NCBI GenBank assembly: GCA_002869685.1
Contig: PKUE01000007.1
Location: 1 to 64,000, forward strand
From: Desulfuromonas sp.
GTDB taxonomy: Bacteria; Desulfobacterota; Desulfuromonadia; Desulfuromonadales; Desulfuromonadaceae
DNA: 64,000 nt
Direction: 5' to 3'
Shown here: in pieces, positions 33,408-42,849 of the stretch
How positions within the stretch are numbered: position 1 is the first letter of the stretch
Layout of the letters: each line of letters starts with the position of its first letter
Position numbers and translations under genes: made by a program
The notes under the pieces: model-generated
Seen by the model: the letters and a program-made list of their open reading frames with translations, nothing else
The model's database searches: none
Told to the model about the DNA's origin: nothing

Positions 33408-34655
33408 TTATTTGAGACGATGCGCATAAAGGGGGAATTGCTGACACAACTCCTTGACTTCAGCGCGGATTGCCGCCAGTGCGGCCTCATCTTCAAGATT
33501 GGTCAGAGCCCGATCGATCCACTCGGCAACTTTACCCATCTCTGCCTCTTTCAGGCCTCGGGTTGTTGTAGCCGGAGTACCGATACGGAAGCCACTGGTG
33601 ACAAACGGTGAACGGGTATCAAACGGAACCGCGTTCTTATTCACAGTGATGCCCGCTTTTTCCAAAGCCTCTTCAGCCATTTTACCCGTGGTTTCTGTGC
33701 CACTCAGGTCAACAAGAATCAAGTGGTTATCAGTACCACCGGAAACCAGGTTGTAGCCGCGCTCGAGCAGACCGGCAGCCAGTGCTTTCGCATTGAGTAC
33801 AACCTGATGGGCATAGGCTTTAAAGTCATCATCAAGTGCTTCTTTAAAGGCAACGGCCTTGGCGGCAATAACGTGCATCAAGGGGCCACCCTGGCTACCA
33901 GGGAAGATATTGCTGTTCACTTTTTTAGCGAATTCTTCTTGGCACAGAATCATGCCACCACGGGGGCCACGCAGGGTTTTATGAGTTGTTGTCGTTACAA
34001 ACTCAGCATGGGGAACCGGGCTGGGATGCTCACCAGCAGCAACCAGACCGGCGATGTGCGCCATATCAACCATCACCGGCGCGCCAACCTTATCCGCAAT
34101 CTGACGGAATGCCGCAAAATCAATGGTCCGAGGATAAGCACTGGCACCGACAACAATCAGTTTCGGCTTATGCTCCAAGGCCAGCGATTCAACTTCATTG
34201 TAGTCGATCGTGCCGGTCTCTTTTTTCACACCATAGGGGACAATGTTATACAGTTTACCGGAAAAATTAACCGGTGAACCATGGGTCAGGTGGCCACCAT
34301 GAGCCAGATTCATCCCCAAAACAGTGTCACCAGGCTGGCAGGCCGTGAAATAAACCGCCATATTCGCCTGAGAACCGGAGTGAGGTTGAACATTGGCATG
34401 ATCAGCACCGAAGAGTTGCTTGGCGCGGTCAATCGCCAGCTGCTCGGCAACGTCAACCACTTCACAGCCGCCATAATAACGCTTGCCGGGATATCCTTCA
34501 GCGTATTTATTGGTCATAACCGAGCCCTGAGCTTCCAGGACACATTCGCTGACAAAGTTCTCCGATGCGATAAATTCGAGATTATATTCTTGACGCTCAG
34601 TTTCCTCAGTAATGGTCTGAGCGATTTCAGGATCAAATTGGGCAAGAGTCTTCAC
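33408..34655 (-). CDS. glyA: Serine hydroxymethyltransferase
   Basis: This is the PLP enzyme that makes glycine and one-carbon units. Motifs are [29 protein letters not shown] and [13 protein letters not shown] with the PLP lysine. The track ATG (34667) lies on top of the ribosome site GGAGG. The GTG at 34655 is correctly spaced and gives 415 residues beginning [11 protein letters not shown], the normal length. A terminator-like hairpin ends about 30 bp before this start, so the gene may have its own regulation. Confidence 0.95.
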   Translation of the reverse strand: MKTLAQFDPEIAQTITEETERQEYNLEFIASENFVSECVLEAQGSVMTNKYAEGYPGKRYYGGCEVVDVAEQLAIDRAKQLFGADHANVQPHSGSQANMAVYFTACQPGDTVLGMNLAHGGHLTHGSPVNFSGKLYNIVPYGVKKETGTIDYNEVESLALEHKPKLIVVGASAYPRTIDFAAFRQIADKVGAPVMVDMAHIAGLVAAGEHPSPVPHAEFVTTTTHKTLRGPRGGMILCQEEFAKKVNSNIFPGSQGGPLMHVIAAKAVAFKEALDDDFKAYAHQVVLNAKALAAGLLERGYNLVSGGTDNHLILVDLSGTETTGKMAEEALEKAGITVNKNAVPFDTRSPFVTSGFRIGTPATTTRGLKEAEMGKVAEWIDRALTNLEDEAALAAIRAEVKELCQQFPLYAHRLK

Positions 34656-34684
34656 TACAACCTCCATGGTCTTGATGACTTAAA

Positions 34685-34718
34685 GAAAAAATGATGGGCA
34701 GGCCGTGCCCACCCATCA
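34685..34718 (-). terminator. Terminator-like hairpin between rpiB and glyA
   Basis: On the minus strand TGATGGG and CCCATCA pair around a GC-rich loop that itself can pair (GGGCA/TGCCC), followed by T6-C-T3. It ends only about 30 bp before the glyA start, so it may end the fab-rpiB transcript or act as an attenuator for glyA. Confidence 0.75.
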
Positions 34719-34732
34719 CTTGACTGATTCAT

Positions 34733-35185
34733 TTATGCGTCCGAACCGCACTGACGTTCAAGTTGAATAATCTTATTGAGCCGGTTCTGATGACGCCCTC
34801 CTTCATAGTTTCCTTCATACCAGACACTGACCATGCGGCAGGCCAATTCAGGATCAAGAACGCGTCCTCCAAGAACCAGTATATTAGCATTATTGTGTTC
34901 TCTGGCCATTTGAGCCGTAAACTCATCATGAGCCAGAGCGGCTCGCACACCAGGAAACTTGTTAGCAGCGATCGACATGCCGATTCCGGTGCCGCAGACC
35001 AGAATCCCCTGCTGTGCTTCATTTTTTGAAATCGGTTCAGCGACTCGCGCGGCATAATCGGGGTAGTCAACCGAATCATCCGCGTGAACGCCCAGATCAT
35101 TGATTTCAATTCCCCGCTTCTGCAGATAATCGACAAGGATCTGTTTCAGTTCTAAACCGCCATGATCACTGGCAATCAGTAGCAT
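34733..35185 (-). CDS. rpiB: Ribose-5-phosphate isomerase B
   Basis: The 150-residue sugar isomerase opens with LLIASDHGGLELKQILVDYL and carries VCGTGIGMSIAANKFPGVRAA, the anion hole and active-site cysteine loop of RpiB. ARVAEPISKNEAQQGILVCG and ILGGRVLDPELA-like segments complete the fold. It interconverts ribose and ribulose phosphates. It follows fabF by 9 bp; rpiB-glyA adjacency is common. Confidence 0.95.
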   Translation of the reverse strand: MLLIASDHGGLELKQILVDYLQKRGIEINDLGVHADDSVDYPDYAARVAEPISKNEAQQGILVCGTGIGMSIAANKFPGVRAALAHDEFTAQMAREHNNANILVLGGRVLDPELACRMVSVWYEGNYEGGRHQNRLNKIIQLERQCGSDA

Positions 35186-35194
35186 GTTGGCTCC

Positions 35195-36427
35195 TTAGAT
35201 CTTTTTGAACAACAACGTAGCATTGGTGCCACCAAAGCCCAGAGAGTTGGACATGGCAACTTTAACATCCGCCTGACGTGCCGTGTTGGGGACATAATCA
35301 AGGTCACACTCATCCGAAGGATCGACCAGATTGATCGTCGGCGGAACAATACCGGTTTCGAGTGTTTTGAGGCAGTAGACGGCTTCCAGAGCACCTGCTG
35401 CACCGAGACCGTGGCCGGTCATACTCTTGGTGGAACTGACCATAACCGATTTAGCATGCTCTCCCAGAGCCGATTTAATCGCCATAGTCTCAAACATATC
35501 ATTGAACGGAGTCGATGTACCGTGGGCGTTGATATAATCAACGTCTTCAGCATTTACACCGGCACCCTTCATCGCCATTTTCATGCAGCGGGCCGCCCCT
35601 TCACCTTCTGGAGCCGGAGCCGTCAGATGGTACGCGTCGGAAGTCAAACCATAACCGCACACCTCACCATAAATTTTAGCGCCACGCTTAACGGCAGACT
35701 CGTACTCCTCAAGAATCACCATGCCGGCACCTTCGGCCATAACAAAGCCATCACGCCCTTTGTCGAAAGGACGGCTGGCGGCTTTGGGATCATCGTTGCG
35801 CGTCGATAATGCCTTCATAACGCAGAAACCGGAAACACCCAACGGAGTGATGGTTGATTCGGTTCCACCTGCGATCATGGCATCGGCATCACCGCGTTTA
35901 ATCATGTGATACGCGTCACCGATGGAGTGGGTTCCTGTTGCGCACGCACTGACTGAGGACAGATTGGGTCCTTTGGCGCCATAACGAATCGAAATCTGTC
36001 CCGGAGCCAGGTTGATGATCAACATGGGAATAAAAAAAGGCGTTACACGTTTATAGCCGCTCTTATTGAGGACATCATGATATTTTTCAATCGCGGGAAG
36101 CCCACCAAGGCCGGAGCCAACCAGAACGCCAACACGCTCGGCATTTTCTTCGGTAATCTGCAAGCCGGAATCGGTCATGGCCATATCCGCAGCAGCCAGA
36201 GCATATTGAATAAAGAGATCCATTTTTTTGATCTCTTTCTTATCAATAAATTCGGCAGGATCGAAGTCTTTAACTTCGCCGGCGATCTGAGCCGGAAGAT
36301 CTGACGCATCAAAACGTGTGATCAGATCAATACCGGATTGTCCTTCGGTTAGAGCTGACCAGTTCTTATCAACACCAGTCCCCAGTGAAGAAATCGCACC
36401 AACACCTGTCACGACTACTCTACGCAT
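35195..36427 (-). CDS. fabF: 3-oxoacyl-ACP synthase II
   Basis: The housekeeping elongating ketosynthase has 410 residues: RRVVVTGVGAISSLGTGVDK, nucleophile VSACATGTHSIGDA, NAHGTSTPFNDMFET and STKSMTGHGLGAAGALEA. The Cys-His-His set is complete. Compared with the cluster ketosynthases it has the canonical HGTST and TGHGLGAAG loops. It is separated from acpP by 233 bp containing a strong palindrome. Confidence 0.96.
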   Translation of the reverse strand: MRRVVVTGVGAISSLGTGVDKNWSALTEGQSGIDLITRFDASDLPAQIAGEVKDFDPAEFIDKKEIKKMDLFIQYALAAADMAMTDSGLQITEENAERVGVLVGSGLGGLPAIEKYHDVLNKSGYKRVTPFFIPMLIINLAPGQISIRYGAKGPNLSSVSACATGTHSIGDAYHMIKRGDADAMIAGGTESTITPLGVSGFCVMKALSTRNDDPKAASRPFDKGRDGFVMAEGAGMVILEEYESAVKRGAKIYGEVCGYGLTSDAYHLTAPAPEGEGAARCMKMAMKGAGVNAEDVDYINAHGTSTPFNDMFETMAIKSALGEHAKSVMVSSTKSMTGHGLGAAGALEAVYCLKTLETGIVPPTINLVDPSDECDLDYVPNTARQADVKVAMSNSLGFGGTNATLLFKKI

Positions 36428-36619
36428 GATTACGTCCTTTACTAAAAAAAGTTAACAGACTCTCTCAGACACACAGAACCAACCTCGGGATCTGATACAA
36501 TCGTGTCCTTCAAGCGCCCTGAAAAAAACAAACACTCAGAACGATTCCAATAGGCAGCAAACCGCTGTGCATTGAAATCACGCTGAGACAAAGGGAGGTC
36601 AATAAATTATATAATCGGA

Positions 36620-36641
36620 GGAGAGCAGTGCACTGCTCTCC
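36620..36641. terminator. 22-bp perfect palindrome between acpP and fabF (terminator or processing hairpin)
   Basis: GGAGAGCAGTG and CACTGCTCTCC form an 11-bp perfect self-complementary hairpin about 20 bp after the acpP stop. On the minus strand it is followed by AT-rich sequence (CCGATTATATAATTTATT) but no clean T-run, so it may terminate part of the transcripts or protect the acpP mRNA 3' end. The rest of the 233-bp gap (36428-36660) shows no gene. Confidence 0.6.
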
Positions 36642-36660
36642 CCCGAACAACACGCGTGGA

Positions 36661-36894
36661 TCAGGAGTTCTCACTAACGTAAGAGATTGCATCCTTAACG
36701 GTTTGAATCTTCTCAGCGTCCTCATCCGAGATTTCGATATCGAATTCCTCTTCGAGAGCCATAACGAGTTCTACCGTATCGAGAGAGTCTGCACCAAGAT
36801 CATCCATGAAAGATGCCTCTGCAGTTACTTGCTCTTCTTCTACACCCAGTTGCTCTGCAACGATTTTCTGTACTCTTTCTTCGATTGAAGCCAT
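36661..36894 (-). CDS. acpP: Acyl carrier protein (housekeeping)
   Basis: The 77-residue acidic carrier has the site [20 protein letters not shown], with phosphopantetheine Ser at about 37. Length and sequence are those of canonical AcpP. It carries acyl chains for the FabD/H/F/G enzymes encoded around it. GGAGG precedes the ATG. The hairpin after the gene may let acpP accumulate to higher transcript levels than fabF. Confidence 0.97.
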   Translation of the reverse strand: MASIEERVQKIVAEQLGVEEEQVTAEASFMDDLGADSLDTVELVMALEEEFDIEISDEDAEKIQTVKDAISYVSENS

Positions 36895-36978
36895 GATTAA
36901 ACCTCCATGATGTGTGGTAACAGCCTAAGCTGATGTGTTCAGCGCCAGCCCCGGCAAATGCCGGTCCAGCCAATTCAA

Positions 36979-37716
36979 TTACATATACATTCCGCCATTG
37001 ACAGACAGTTCATGACCGGTGATATAGCCTGCCTGTTCCGAAGCGAGAAACGCGACGGCCGCAGCGATATCTTCCGGTGCACCAAAGCGTCCCAAAGGAA
37101 TCTGGGCTGCCATATCGGTGCGCACTTTTTCCGGCAGTTCTGCTGTCATATCTGTCTCAATAAAACCTGGAGCCACAGCGTTCACTGTGACATTGCGTCG
37201 CGCCAATTCGCGGGCATTGGATCGGGTCAACCCCATCAGACCACCCTTACTGGCACAATAGTTTGCCTGACCGATATTGCCCATTTGTCCAACGACAGAG
37301 GTAATATTGATAATACGGCCATAACGCTGCTTACTCATAACCTTTGCCGCCGCACGTGAGCACAAAAAAGCGCCCTTAAGGTTGATATTCAGAACAGCGT
37401 CCCAATCATCATCCTTCATCCGCGCCAGCAGTGTATCACGGGTGATACCGGCATTGTTGACGAGAATATCAATCTGGCCAAATGCCTGCTGGGCCGCATC
37501 AATCATTGCCGCCACATCAGCTTCCACGGAAACATCCGCAGCGACACTTAATGCATCACCACCGCGCTCTTTAATCGACGCAACCAGTTCTTGCGTATCC
37601 TGCTGTTTACGGCTGACCGCAACAATACGCGCGCCCTGCGCAGCCAGATACTCCGCAATACAGCGGCCAATCCCTCTTGATGCTCCCGTTACAATAGCCA
37701 CTCGATCCTTAAGCAT
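36979..37716 (-). CDS. fabG: 3-oxoacyl-ACP reductase (housekeeping)
   Basis: This 245-residue short-chain dehydrogenase has the cofactor site VTGASRGIGRCIAEYLA, the NNAGITRD motif, INITSVVGQMGNIGQANYCA with Ser and Tyr, Lys in SKGGLMGLTRS, and a C-terminus ending TGHELSVNGGMYM. It performs the first reduction of the fatty acid cycle. It lies between fabD and acpP in the conserved fab order. Confidence 0.96.
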   Translation of the reverse strand: MLKDRVAIVTGASRGIGRCIAEYLAAQGARIVAVSRKQQDTQELVASIKERGGDALSVAADVSVEADVAAMIDAAQQAFGQIDILVNNAGITRDTLLARMKDDDWDAVLNINLKGAFLCSRAAAKVMSKQRYGRIINITSVVGQMGNIGQANYCASKGGLMGLTRSNARELARRNVTVNAVAPGFIETDMTAELPEKVRTDMAAQIPLGRFGAPEDIAAAVAFLASEQAGYITGHELSVNGGMYM

Positions 37717-37745
37717 GTATAAACTCCCTGTTGATCAGTCGTGGA

Positions 37746-38660
37746 TCACAACGCCTTGAGAGACGCCAGATTTTCAATATTGGCCACCGGCATACGACGC
37801 TCAATCCGTTTGATCAGACCGCACAAGACCTTACCAGGACCGATCTCAATAAAACGTTCTACACCCTGCTCAACCATATAACGGACTGAAGCATCCCAAC
37901 GTACCGGAGCACTGACCTGAGTAACCAGCAATGATTTCACTCGCGCATTGTCACTGTTCGCCGTCGCCTCAACATTGGTCACAACAGGGATATTCATCGG
38001 AGCCAGCGTAATGGAATCAAGGACTTCTGCCAGTTGTTCACCGGCAGGTGTCATCAACGCACAATGGAAAGGGGCGCTTACCGGCAAAGGCATTGCCTTT
38101 TTAGCCCCTTTCTCTTTTGCCAATGCAATGGCGCGCTCCACCGCCGCCGTATGACCCGCAATAACAATCTGCCCGGGACTGTTGAAATTGGCGGGGGAAA
38201 CAATCTGATTGCCAGCGGCCTCAACACAAATTTCTTCAAGAAGGTCAGCTTCAACTCCGAGGATCGCCGCCATGGCACCTTCACCAACAGGAACCGCCTG
38301 CTGCATGAACGTTCCGCGCTGACGTACAACACGAACGGCATCCGCAAAAGCCATCGTCCCGGAAGCGACAAGGGCAGAATATTCCCCCAGTGAATGTCCG
38401 GCAACAAAATTAGCGCGCAATTCGGTTTCCTGTTCAAGGACACGCAATGCCGCAACACTCATGGTCAGAATAGCCGGTTGAGTATTGGCAGTCAGTTTCA
38501 GATCTTCTTCAGGTCCTTCGAAGCACATTTTGGCCAGGTCAAAACCCAACGCATCATTCGCTTCCTCAAACAGTTCACGGGCAACAGAGAAGTTATCGTT
38601 TAAATCCTTGCCCATACCAGCGTGTTGCGCACCCTGGCCAGGAAATACAAATGCTAACAT
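37746..38660 (-). CDS. fabD: Malonyl-CoA:ACP transacylase
   Basis: The track includes 30 extra N-terminal residues. ATG 38660, behind AAGGG, gives 304 residues starting LAFVFPGQGAQHAGMGKDL. The catalytic Ser is in VAGHSLGEYSAL (about 90) and the catalytic His in PVSAPFHCALM near 200. It makes malonyl-ACP, which both the fatty acid pathway and the polyene cluster need, because no dedicated malonyl transferase is seen in the cluster. Confidence 0.96.
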   Translation of the reverse strand: MLAFVFPGQGAQHAGMGKDLNDNFSVARELFEEANDALGFDLAKMCFEGPEEDLKLTANTQPAILTMSVAALRVLEQETELRANFVAGHSLGEYSALVASGTMAFADAVRVVRQRGTFMQQAVPVGEGAMAAILGVEADLLEEICVEAAGNQIVSPANFNSPGQIVIAGHTAAVERAIALAKEKGAKKAMPLPVSAPFHCALMTPAGEQLAEVLDSITLAPMNIPVVTNVEATANSDNARVKSLLVTQVSAPVRWDASVRYMVEQGVERFIEIGPGKVLCGLIKRIERRMPVANIENLASLKAL

Positions 38661-38697
38661 ATCACTACCCTTTTCAGCTTTTATCAGAAACGCCGTC

Positions 38698-39678
38698 TTA
38701 CCAGCGCAGCAGGGTCGCACCCCAGGTAAAACCACCACCGAAGGCATCAAACATCAGCACATCACCTTCACTGATCATCCCCTTGCGATTGGCTTCATCC
38801 AGTGCCAGAGGAATCGAGGCACCAGACGTATTACCACACAAATCGACATTGATATACATCTGGCCGTCTTCGAGATTCAGCCGTTTTTTAACGGCATCAA
38901 GAATACGCCGATTGGCCTGATGAGGAAACAGCAAATGCACGTCCTTCGCCGTCATCTGATTAGCTTCTAACGCCTCTATGGCAACATCGTAAAGTGAGCG
39001 AACAGCGACTTTGAATACTTCATTACCTGCCATGTGCAAGAAAGGCAGACGTTGTTCAATACCCGAGACACTGGCCGGATGACGTGCACCGAAACCGGGC
39101 TGATACAGTAGTTGCCAGTGGGAGCCATCGGCATGAAGGTGAGAAGAAAGAATACCATGATCCCCCTCCTGCGCTTCGAGAACCACGGCCCCTGCGCCAT
39201 CACCGAATAAGATACAGGTGTTGCGATCTTCCCAGTCAATGATCCGACTGAGGATTTCGGCACCAATAACCAGCGCTTTTTTGGAGTGTCCATTTTGAAG
39301 GTATTGCGCAGCAGACGCCAGGGCATAGACAAAACCACTGCAGGCCGCCGAAACATCCCAAGCCGCGGCATTGACTGCACCGAGTTTGTTCTGCACAAGA
39401 CACGCAGTTGACGGCCAGGGGAAATCGCCGGTGATTGTACCAACAATAATCAGGTCGATCTCTTCTGCAGTGACTCCAGCCATTTCAAGCGCATTTTGTG
39501 CCGCCTTAACAGCCAGATCAGATGTCATTTCATCATCAGCAGCAATACGACGCTCTTGGATACCCGTACGGGCAGTGATCCACTCGTTATTCGTTTCAAC
39601 CATTTTTTCCAAATCGAAATTGGTCAAAACCTTTTCTGGTAAATATGAACCAGTACCGATAATACGTGCTTTTTTCAC
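38698..39678 (-). CDS. fabH: 3-oxoacyl-ACP synthase III
   Basis: This priming ketosynthase has 326 residues from GTG 39678; AAGGGGG is well spaced for this GTG but too close for the track ATG. The opening KKARIIGTGSYLPEKVLTN is typical. The active site is complete: Cys in DVSAACSGFVYALA, His in LFPHQANRRI and Asn in CGNTSGASIP. It starts fatty acid synthesis from acetyl-CoA and malonyl-ACP. Confidence 0.95.
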   Translation of the reverse strand: MKKARIIGTGSYLPEKVLTNFDLEKMVETNNEWITARTGIQERRIAADDEMTSDLAVKAAQNALEMAGVTAEEIDLIIVGTITGDFPWPSTACLVQNKLGAVNAAAWDVSAACSGFVYALASAAQYLQNGHSKKALVIGAEILSRIIDWEDRNTCILFGDGAGAVVLEAQEGDHGILSSHLHADGSHWQLLYQPGFGARHPASVSGIEQRLPFLHMAGNEVFKVAVRSLYDVAIEALEANQMTAKDVHLLFPHQANRRILDAVKKRLNLEDGQMYINVDLCGNTSGASIPLALDEANRKGMISEGDVLMFDAFGGGFTWGATLLRW

Positions 39679-39704
39679 TGCCATTCCCCCTTAGTAACGC
39701 CGAA

Positions 39705-40745
39705 TCAGTTTGACCCAGCCACCGCCGCCACAGCGTCTGGTTGATTGCTTAACTCGTGAAGTTGCTCAACGAGTTTATCATTCACTGTTTTCTGCACACT
39801 ATCTGCTGCCTGGCCGATCGCGTTCGTCAAGGCTTTAACGTTTGAACCGCCATGACAAATAATTCCGGTTCCGCGAATGCCCAGCAGAGGTGCACCACCA
39901 TATTCGGCATAATCGATTTTCTTTTTGAAGGCATTAAAAGCGGGACGGGACAACAGGTAACCGATGCGTGCCCAGAAACGAGACTTCAACTCACTGCGCA
40001 GCATCGTACCAATCGCATCCGCCAGCCCTTCTGACACCTTCAAAACAACATTGCCAACAAAGCCATCACACACAACAACATCCACGGCTCCACTATAGAC
40101 GTCACGCCCCTCAACGTAACCGACATAGTTCAAATCAAGCTGTTGCAGCAGCTGATGTGTCACGCGTGTTAACTCATTACCTTTTTTTGCTTCGGACCCA
40201 TTGGACAGCAGACCAACACGAGGTCGAGCCTTGCCCATAATCTGCTGAACATAGACATGACCCATAATCGCGAAATGCTCAAGATGGATCGGCTTGCAAT
40301 CAACATTCCCCCCGACATCCAAGACCAGTGTCTGGCCTTTAAGATTCGGGACAATCGTCGCAATAGCCGGTCGCTCAATACCATTGATCCGTTTTGTCAC
40401 GAACATACCGGCAGCCATGGTCGCGCCGGAGTTACCGGCACTGACAACGGCTTGAGCCTGTCCCTGCTTAACAAGATCAAAAGCAACACGAATAGACGAA
40501 TCCTTTTTCTTCCGTACTGCATCGGAAGCGGAATCGTCCATCGTGACAATTTCAGAAGCATGGTGAATCCGGAGATCCAGACCCGCCACATCGTGATTTG
40601 CCAATTCCTGTTCAATCCGTGACTGATCACCGACAAGAACAATCGCCATACCCCATTTACGGGCAGCAGCGACAGCACCCTCCACTTCAACAGCAGGAGC
40701 ATTGTCGCCACCCATAGCGTCAACCGCAATCACGATTGATTTCAT
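39705..40745 (-). CDS. plsX: Phosphate acyltransferase PlsX
   Basis: The 346-residue enzyme begins [14 protein letters not shown], the PlsX hallmark, and contains [34 protein letters not shown] and a C-terminal GIICHGGSN. It makes acyl-phosphate from acyl-ACP for the first step of phospholipid synthesis. It is placed between rpmF and fabH as in many bacteria. Confidence 0.96.
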   Translation of the reverse strand: MKSIVIAVDAMGGDNAPAVEVEGAVAAARKWGMAIVLVGDQSRIEQELANHDVAGLDLRIHHASEIVTMDDSASDAVRKKKDSSIRVAFDLVKQGQAQAVVSAGNSGATMAAGMFVTKRINGIERPAIATIVPNLKGQTLVLDVGGNVDCKPIHLEHFAIMGHVYVQQIMGKARPRVGLLSNGSEAKKGNELTRVTHQLLQQLDLNYVGYVEGRDVYSGAVDVVVCDGFVGNVVLKVSEGLADAIGTMLRSELKSRFWARIGYLLSRPAFNAFKKKIDYAEYGGAPLLGIRGTGIICHGGSNVKALTNAIGQAADSVQKTVNDKLVEQLHELSNQPDAVAAVAGSN

Positions 40746-40756
40746 CTATTAAACCC

Positions 40757-40936
40757 TTAATCCTCAGAATCGAGAACGTTGCGATCTTTGTAGAAACCAC
40801 AGCTGGGGCACGCACGGTGCGGCTGTTTGGGTTCATCACACTGGGGGCATACAGAAATACCGGGTGCACTCAGTGCATCATGAGAACGACGCATGTCGCG
40901 TCTGGATTTGGAAGTCTTCTTCTTGGGTACTGCCAT
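40757..40936 (-). CDS. rpmF: Ribosomal protein bL32
   Basis: The start is ATG 40936 behind AGGAG, 15 codons inside the track frame, giving 59 residues: [18 protein letters not shown], then a zinc ribbon of two cysteine pairs (VCPQCDEP and ACPSCGFY). This is the normal bL32 length and layout. The rpmF-plsX-fabH order links ribosome and lipid synthesis. Confidence 0.96.
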   Translation of the reverse strand: MAVPKKKTSKSRRDMRRSHDALSAPGISVCPQCDEPKQPHRACPSCGFYKDRNVLDSED

Positions 40937-41035
40937 GAGCTGAATCTCCTTTGCTCTTGTATCTATCTGATATTTTATCAATTACCTGACGGCGTCGTCC
41001 CGCCGACAACCGACCAAAAGTAAACCTAAACGATG

Positions 41036-41581
41036 TTATTTTTCAACCTTAAAATCTTTAAGGGCCGCAAAGTGCATACTGACTTTTTGATTCTGGCAAC
41101 GACAGCTCTCTCGATTGAGATCGGCGCCACACTCAATACAGAGCCCTTTACACTCTTCCGAGCACAACGGATGGGTCGGCAACAGCAACAAAACCTGCTG
41201 TTGAACCTCCTCAGTCAAATCAATGGCATCACCATCGAACACTTCCAGCCCCATCTCTTCTGCCGACAGCTCCAACTCTTCACCATCTTCACCGGTGATA
41301 TTGGGCAATTCGTCAACATAGGACTGATGGAACTGCCCTTCGAGGGCATAGCGACTCGCGACCAGACACCGCCCACAAGGGATCTCGACATCGAGCCGCA
41401 GAGTGCCTTGAAGCTCAACAACACCACCAACAACACTGGCACTGACAGTGACCTGAACAGGCGTCAAAAAAACATAGCCCTCATCCTCGGCTAATTGTGC
41501 AAGAATGGGGTATTGATCTACGGCCTGTTCTATCTGTAGTTCTGTACCGTATTCTTTTATGTCCGCGACTTGTAATTGCAT
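41036..41581 (-). CDS. yceD: DUF177/YceD-family protein
   Basis: This 181-residue protein of the YceD family is always found before rpmF. The C-terminal metal-binding segment HPLCSEECKGLCIECGADLN has four spaced cysteines, and GRCLVASRYALEGQF lies in the middle. Relatives affect 23S rRNA maturation in plants and bacteria. It is the first gene of the long lipid operon and sits 23 bp after the predicted transcription start. Confidence 0.9.
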   Translation of the reverse strand: MQLQVADIKEYGTELQIEQAVDQYPILAQLAEDEGYVFLTPVQVTVSASVVGGVVELQGTLRLDVEIPCGRCLVASRYALEGQFHQSYVDELPNITGEDGEELELSAEEMGLEVFDGDAIDLTEEVQQQVLLLLPTHPLCSEECKGLCIECGADLNRESCRCQNQKVSMHFAALKDFKVEK

Positions 41582-41610
41582 GCTTTTTTGACCTTTTGAA
41601 GAAAGCGGTC

Positions 41611-41638
41611 AGTATAGATACTGCCCCTCTTTTGTCAA
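41611..41638 (-). promoter_or_regulatory. Strong sigma-70 promoter of the yceD-rpmF-plsX-fab operon with palindromic -10
   Basis: On the minus strand a perfect TTGACA (41638-41633), a 16-bp spacer and TATACT (41616-41611) make the best promoter in the window. The -10 box lies inside a 14-bp palindrome CAGTAT-N2-ATACTG (41610-41623), the usual position for an operator. The predicted start lies about 23 bp before the yceD ATG. Confidence 0.8.
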
Positions 41639-41719
41639 GGAAAAAGACAGGGAGTTTTCTGATCGCCGAAACCCGCACAACTCTTGCCGTTCAACGTCTA
41701 ATGAAAGCGATTTTTTACC

Positions 41720-42385
41720 ATGTCTCACTTGGAACAACCACTGGCTGACTCCCTGCTGAAACTCCACCAGCTCATCAAAACTCTCCGCAGCCCAGACGGC
41801 TGTCCATGGGATCATAAACAAACACCAAAATCCCTTAAAAAACACATCCTCGAAGAGGCCTATGAAGTGATTGATGCCATAGACGGTGACGACCACCAGG
41901 AAATCTGTCTCGAATTAGGCGACCTGCTGATGCAAATATTCTTTTTGGCAGACATCTACGACGAACAAAACCTCTTCAGCCTCTATCATGTCAGTGAGGC
42001 GATTCAGGAAAAACTGATCCGTCGTCACCCTCATGTTTTCAAGCCCGGGCCCGCACTGAGCGACGAAGCGATCCACCAACAATGGGAACAGATCAAACAG
42101 CAGGAGCGACAGCGCAATGGCCACACGCAGACCAATCATCGGCCAGCACCCCTTCCCGCGCTATTGGCCAGCCAAAAAGCCCGGCAAAAACACCACAACA
42201 CGCCCCTGCCGGAACTCGAAGAATTTCACGGATTGATCAAACAATTATTCGAGCTGACAAATCAATCGACAGCTGAACGAATCATCGGTAAGCTACTGAC
42301 GCATTGTGTCGACCTCGCCGACAAGCACGGTTTAGATGCCGAGACCTGCCTGCGCCAATACACGGCAGACAACCATTCCGACTGA
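41720..42385 (+). CDS. mazG: MazG nucleoside triphosphate pyrophosphohydrolase
   Basis: This 221-residue all-alpha hydrolase has LRSPDGCPWDHKQTPKSLKK and the metal-binding EEAYEVIDAIDGDD and ELGDLLMQIFFLADI (E-x2-E...E-x2-D pattern), then RRHPHVF. The second half resembles the weaker second MazG repeat. It removes unwanted nucleoside triphosphates and can lower ppGpp. It is divergent from the lipid operon; the ribosome site is weak. Confidence 0.92.
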   Translation: MSHLEQPLADSLLKLHQLIKTLRSPDGCPWDHKQTPKSLKKHILEEAYEVIDAIDGDDHQEICLELGDLLMQIFFLADIYDEQNLFSLYHVSEAIQEKLIRRHPHVFKPGPALSDEAIHQQWEQIKQQERQRNGHTQTNHRPAPLPALLASQKARQKHHNTPLPELEEFHGLIKQLFELTNQSTAERIIGKLLTHCVDLADKHGLDAETCLRQYTADNHSD

Positions 42386-42849
42386 ACGCTACCGGAGGGT
42401 TCACTTCCTTAATTCGTGAGACTTCGCCGGAAATAATCGGGTGGGACGGTGAGTAGTTAAAATTATTCATCTTCACGCCTCAGTGAATAAAACGCATCTT
42501 CTCTGGCCTGTTCGGCCCATTAAAAATACGTTTATTTTTTATGAGAACAGCATTTAAAAAAATGACTTTTCACAAACAAAAACCTTGACACGAAAAAAAA
42601 CGACAGATTTCAAGACACTTAGCATTTTACCCACAAAAACTGTTGATAAACTGTTGATAAAACTGTTAGTGAAACTCCAAATGCCACATCAAAATAGGCT
42701 TTCATCATTTTGCCTATTTTTTAGTCACAATCATTTTCCTTTTAAATACAGATAGATAGCTTTTTTTTGATGAATTATTTGTCAACACACACGATGTGTG
42801 ATTGAAATAGACAATTAAAAATTAAATACACCACATAAAAGAGGTAAAA
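42386..42849. other. AT-rich 464-bp gap with DnaA-box-like repeats
   Basis: No gene is visible here. Around 42638-42670 the motif AACTGTTGATAA occurs twice with a third partial copy, spaced 11-12 bp. On the minus strand this gives tandem TTATCAACA, one base from the DnaA box TTATCCACA. Very AT-rich tracts follow toward fxsA. An inverted repeat AAAATAGGC/GCCTATTTT with T-run lies at 42691-42722. CACAC/GTGTG flank position 42790. The purpose is unknown. Confidence 0.5.
42691..42722 (+). terminator. Probable intrinsic terminator downstream of mazG
   Basis: AAAATAGGC pairs with GCCTATTTT (9 bp) around a 12-base loop and is followed by more T. It is about 300 bp after mazG, so it may instead end a transcript arising inside the gap. 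The stem is AT-rich and its strength is modest. Confidence 0.45.

Noticed and set aside
36510-36725. 71-aa minus-strand ORF between acpP and fabF
   Set aside because: It overlaps acpP in another frame, contains the palindrome and has no ribosome site.
42386-42849. Chromosome origin
   Set aside because: Only imperfect DnaA boxes and AT richness are present; the usual origin neighbours (dnaA, dnaN, rpmH, gyrB) are absent.
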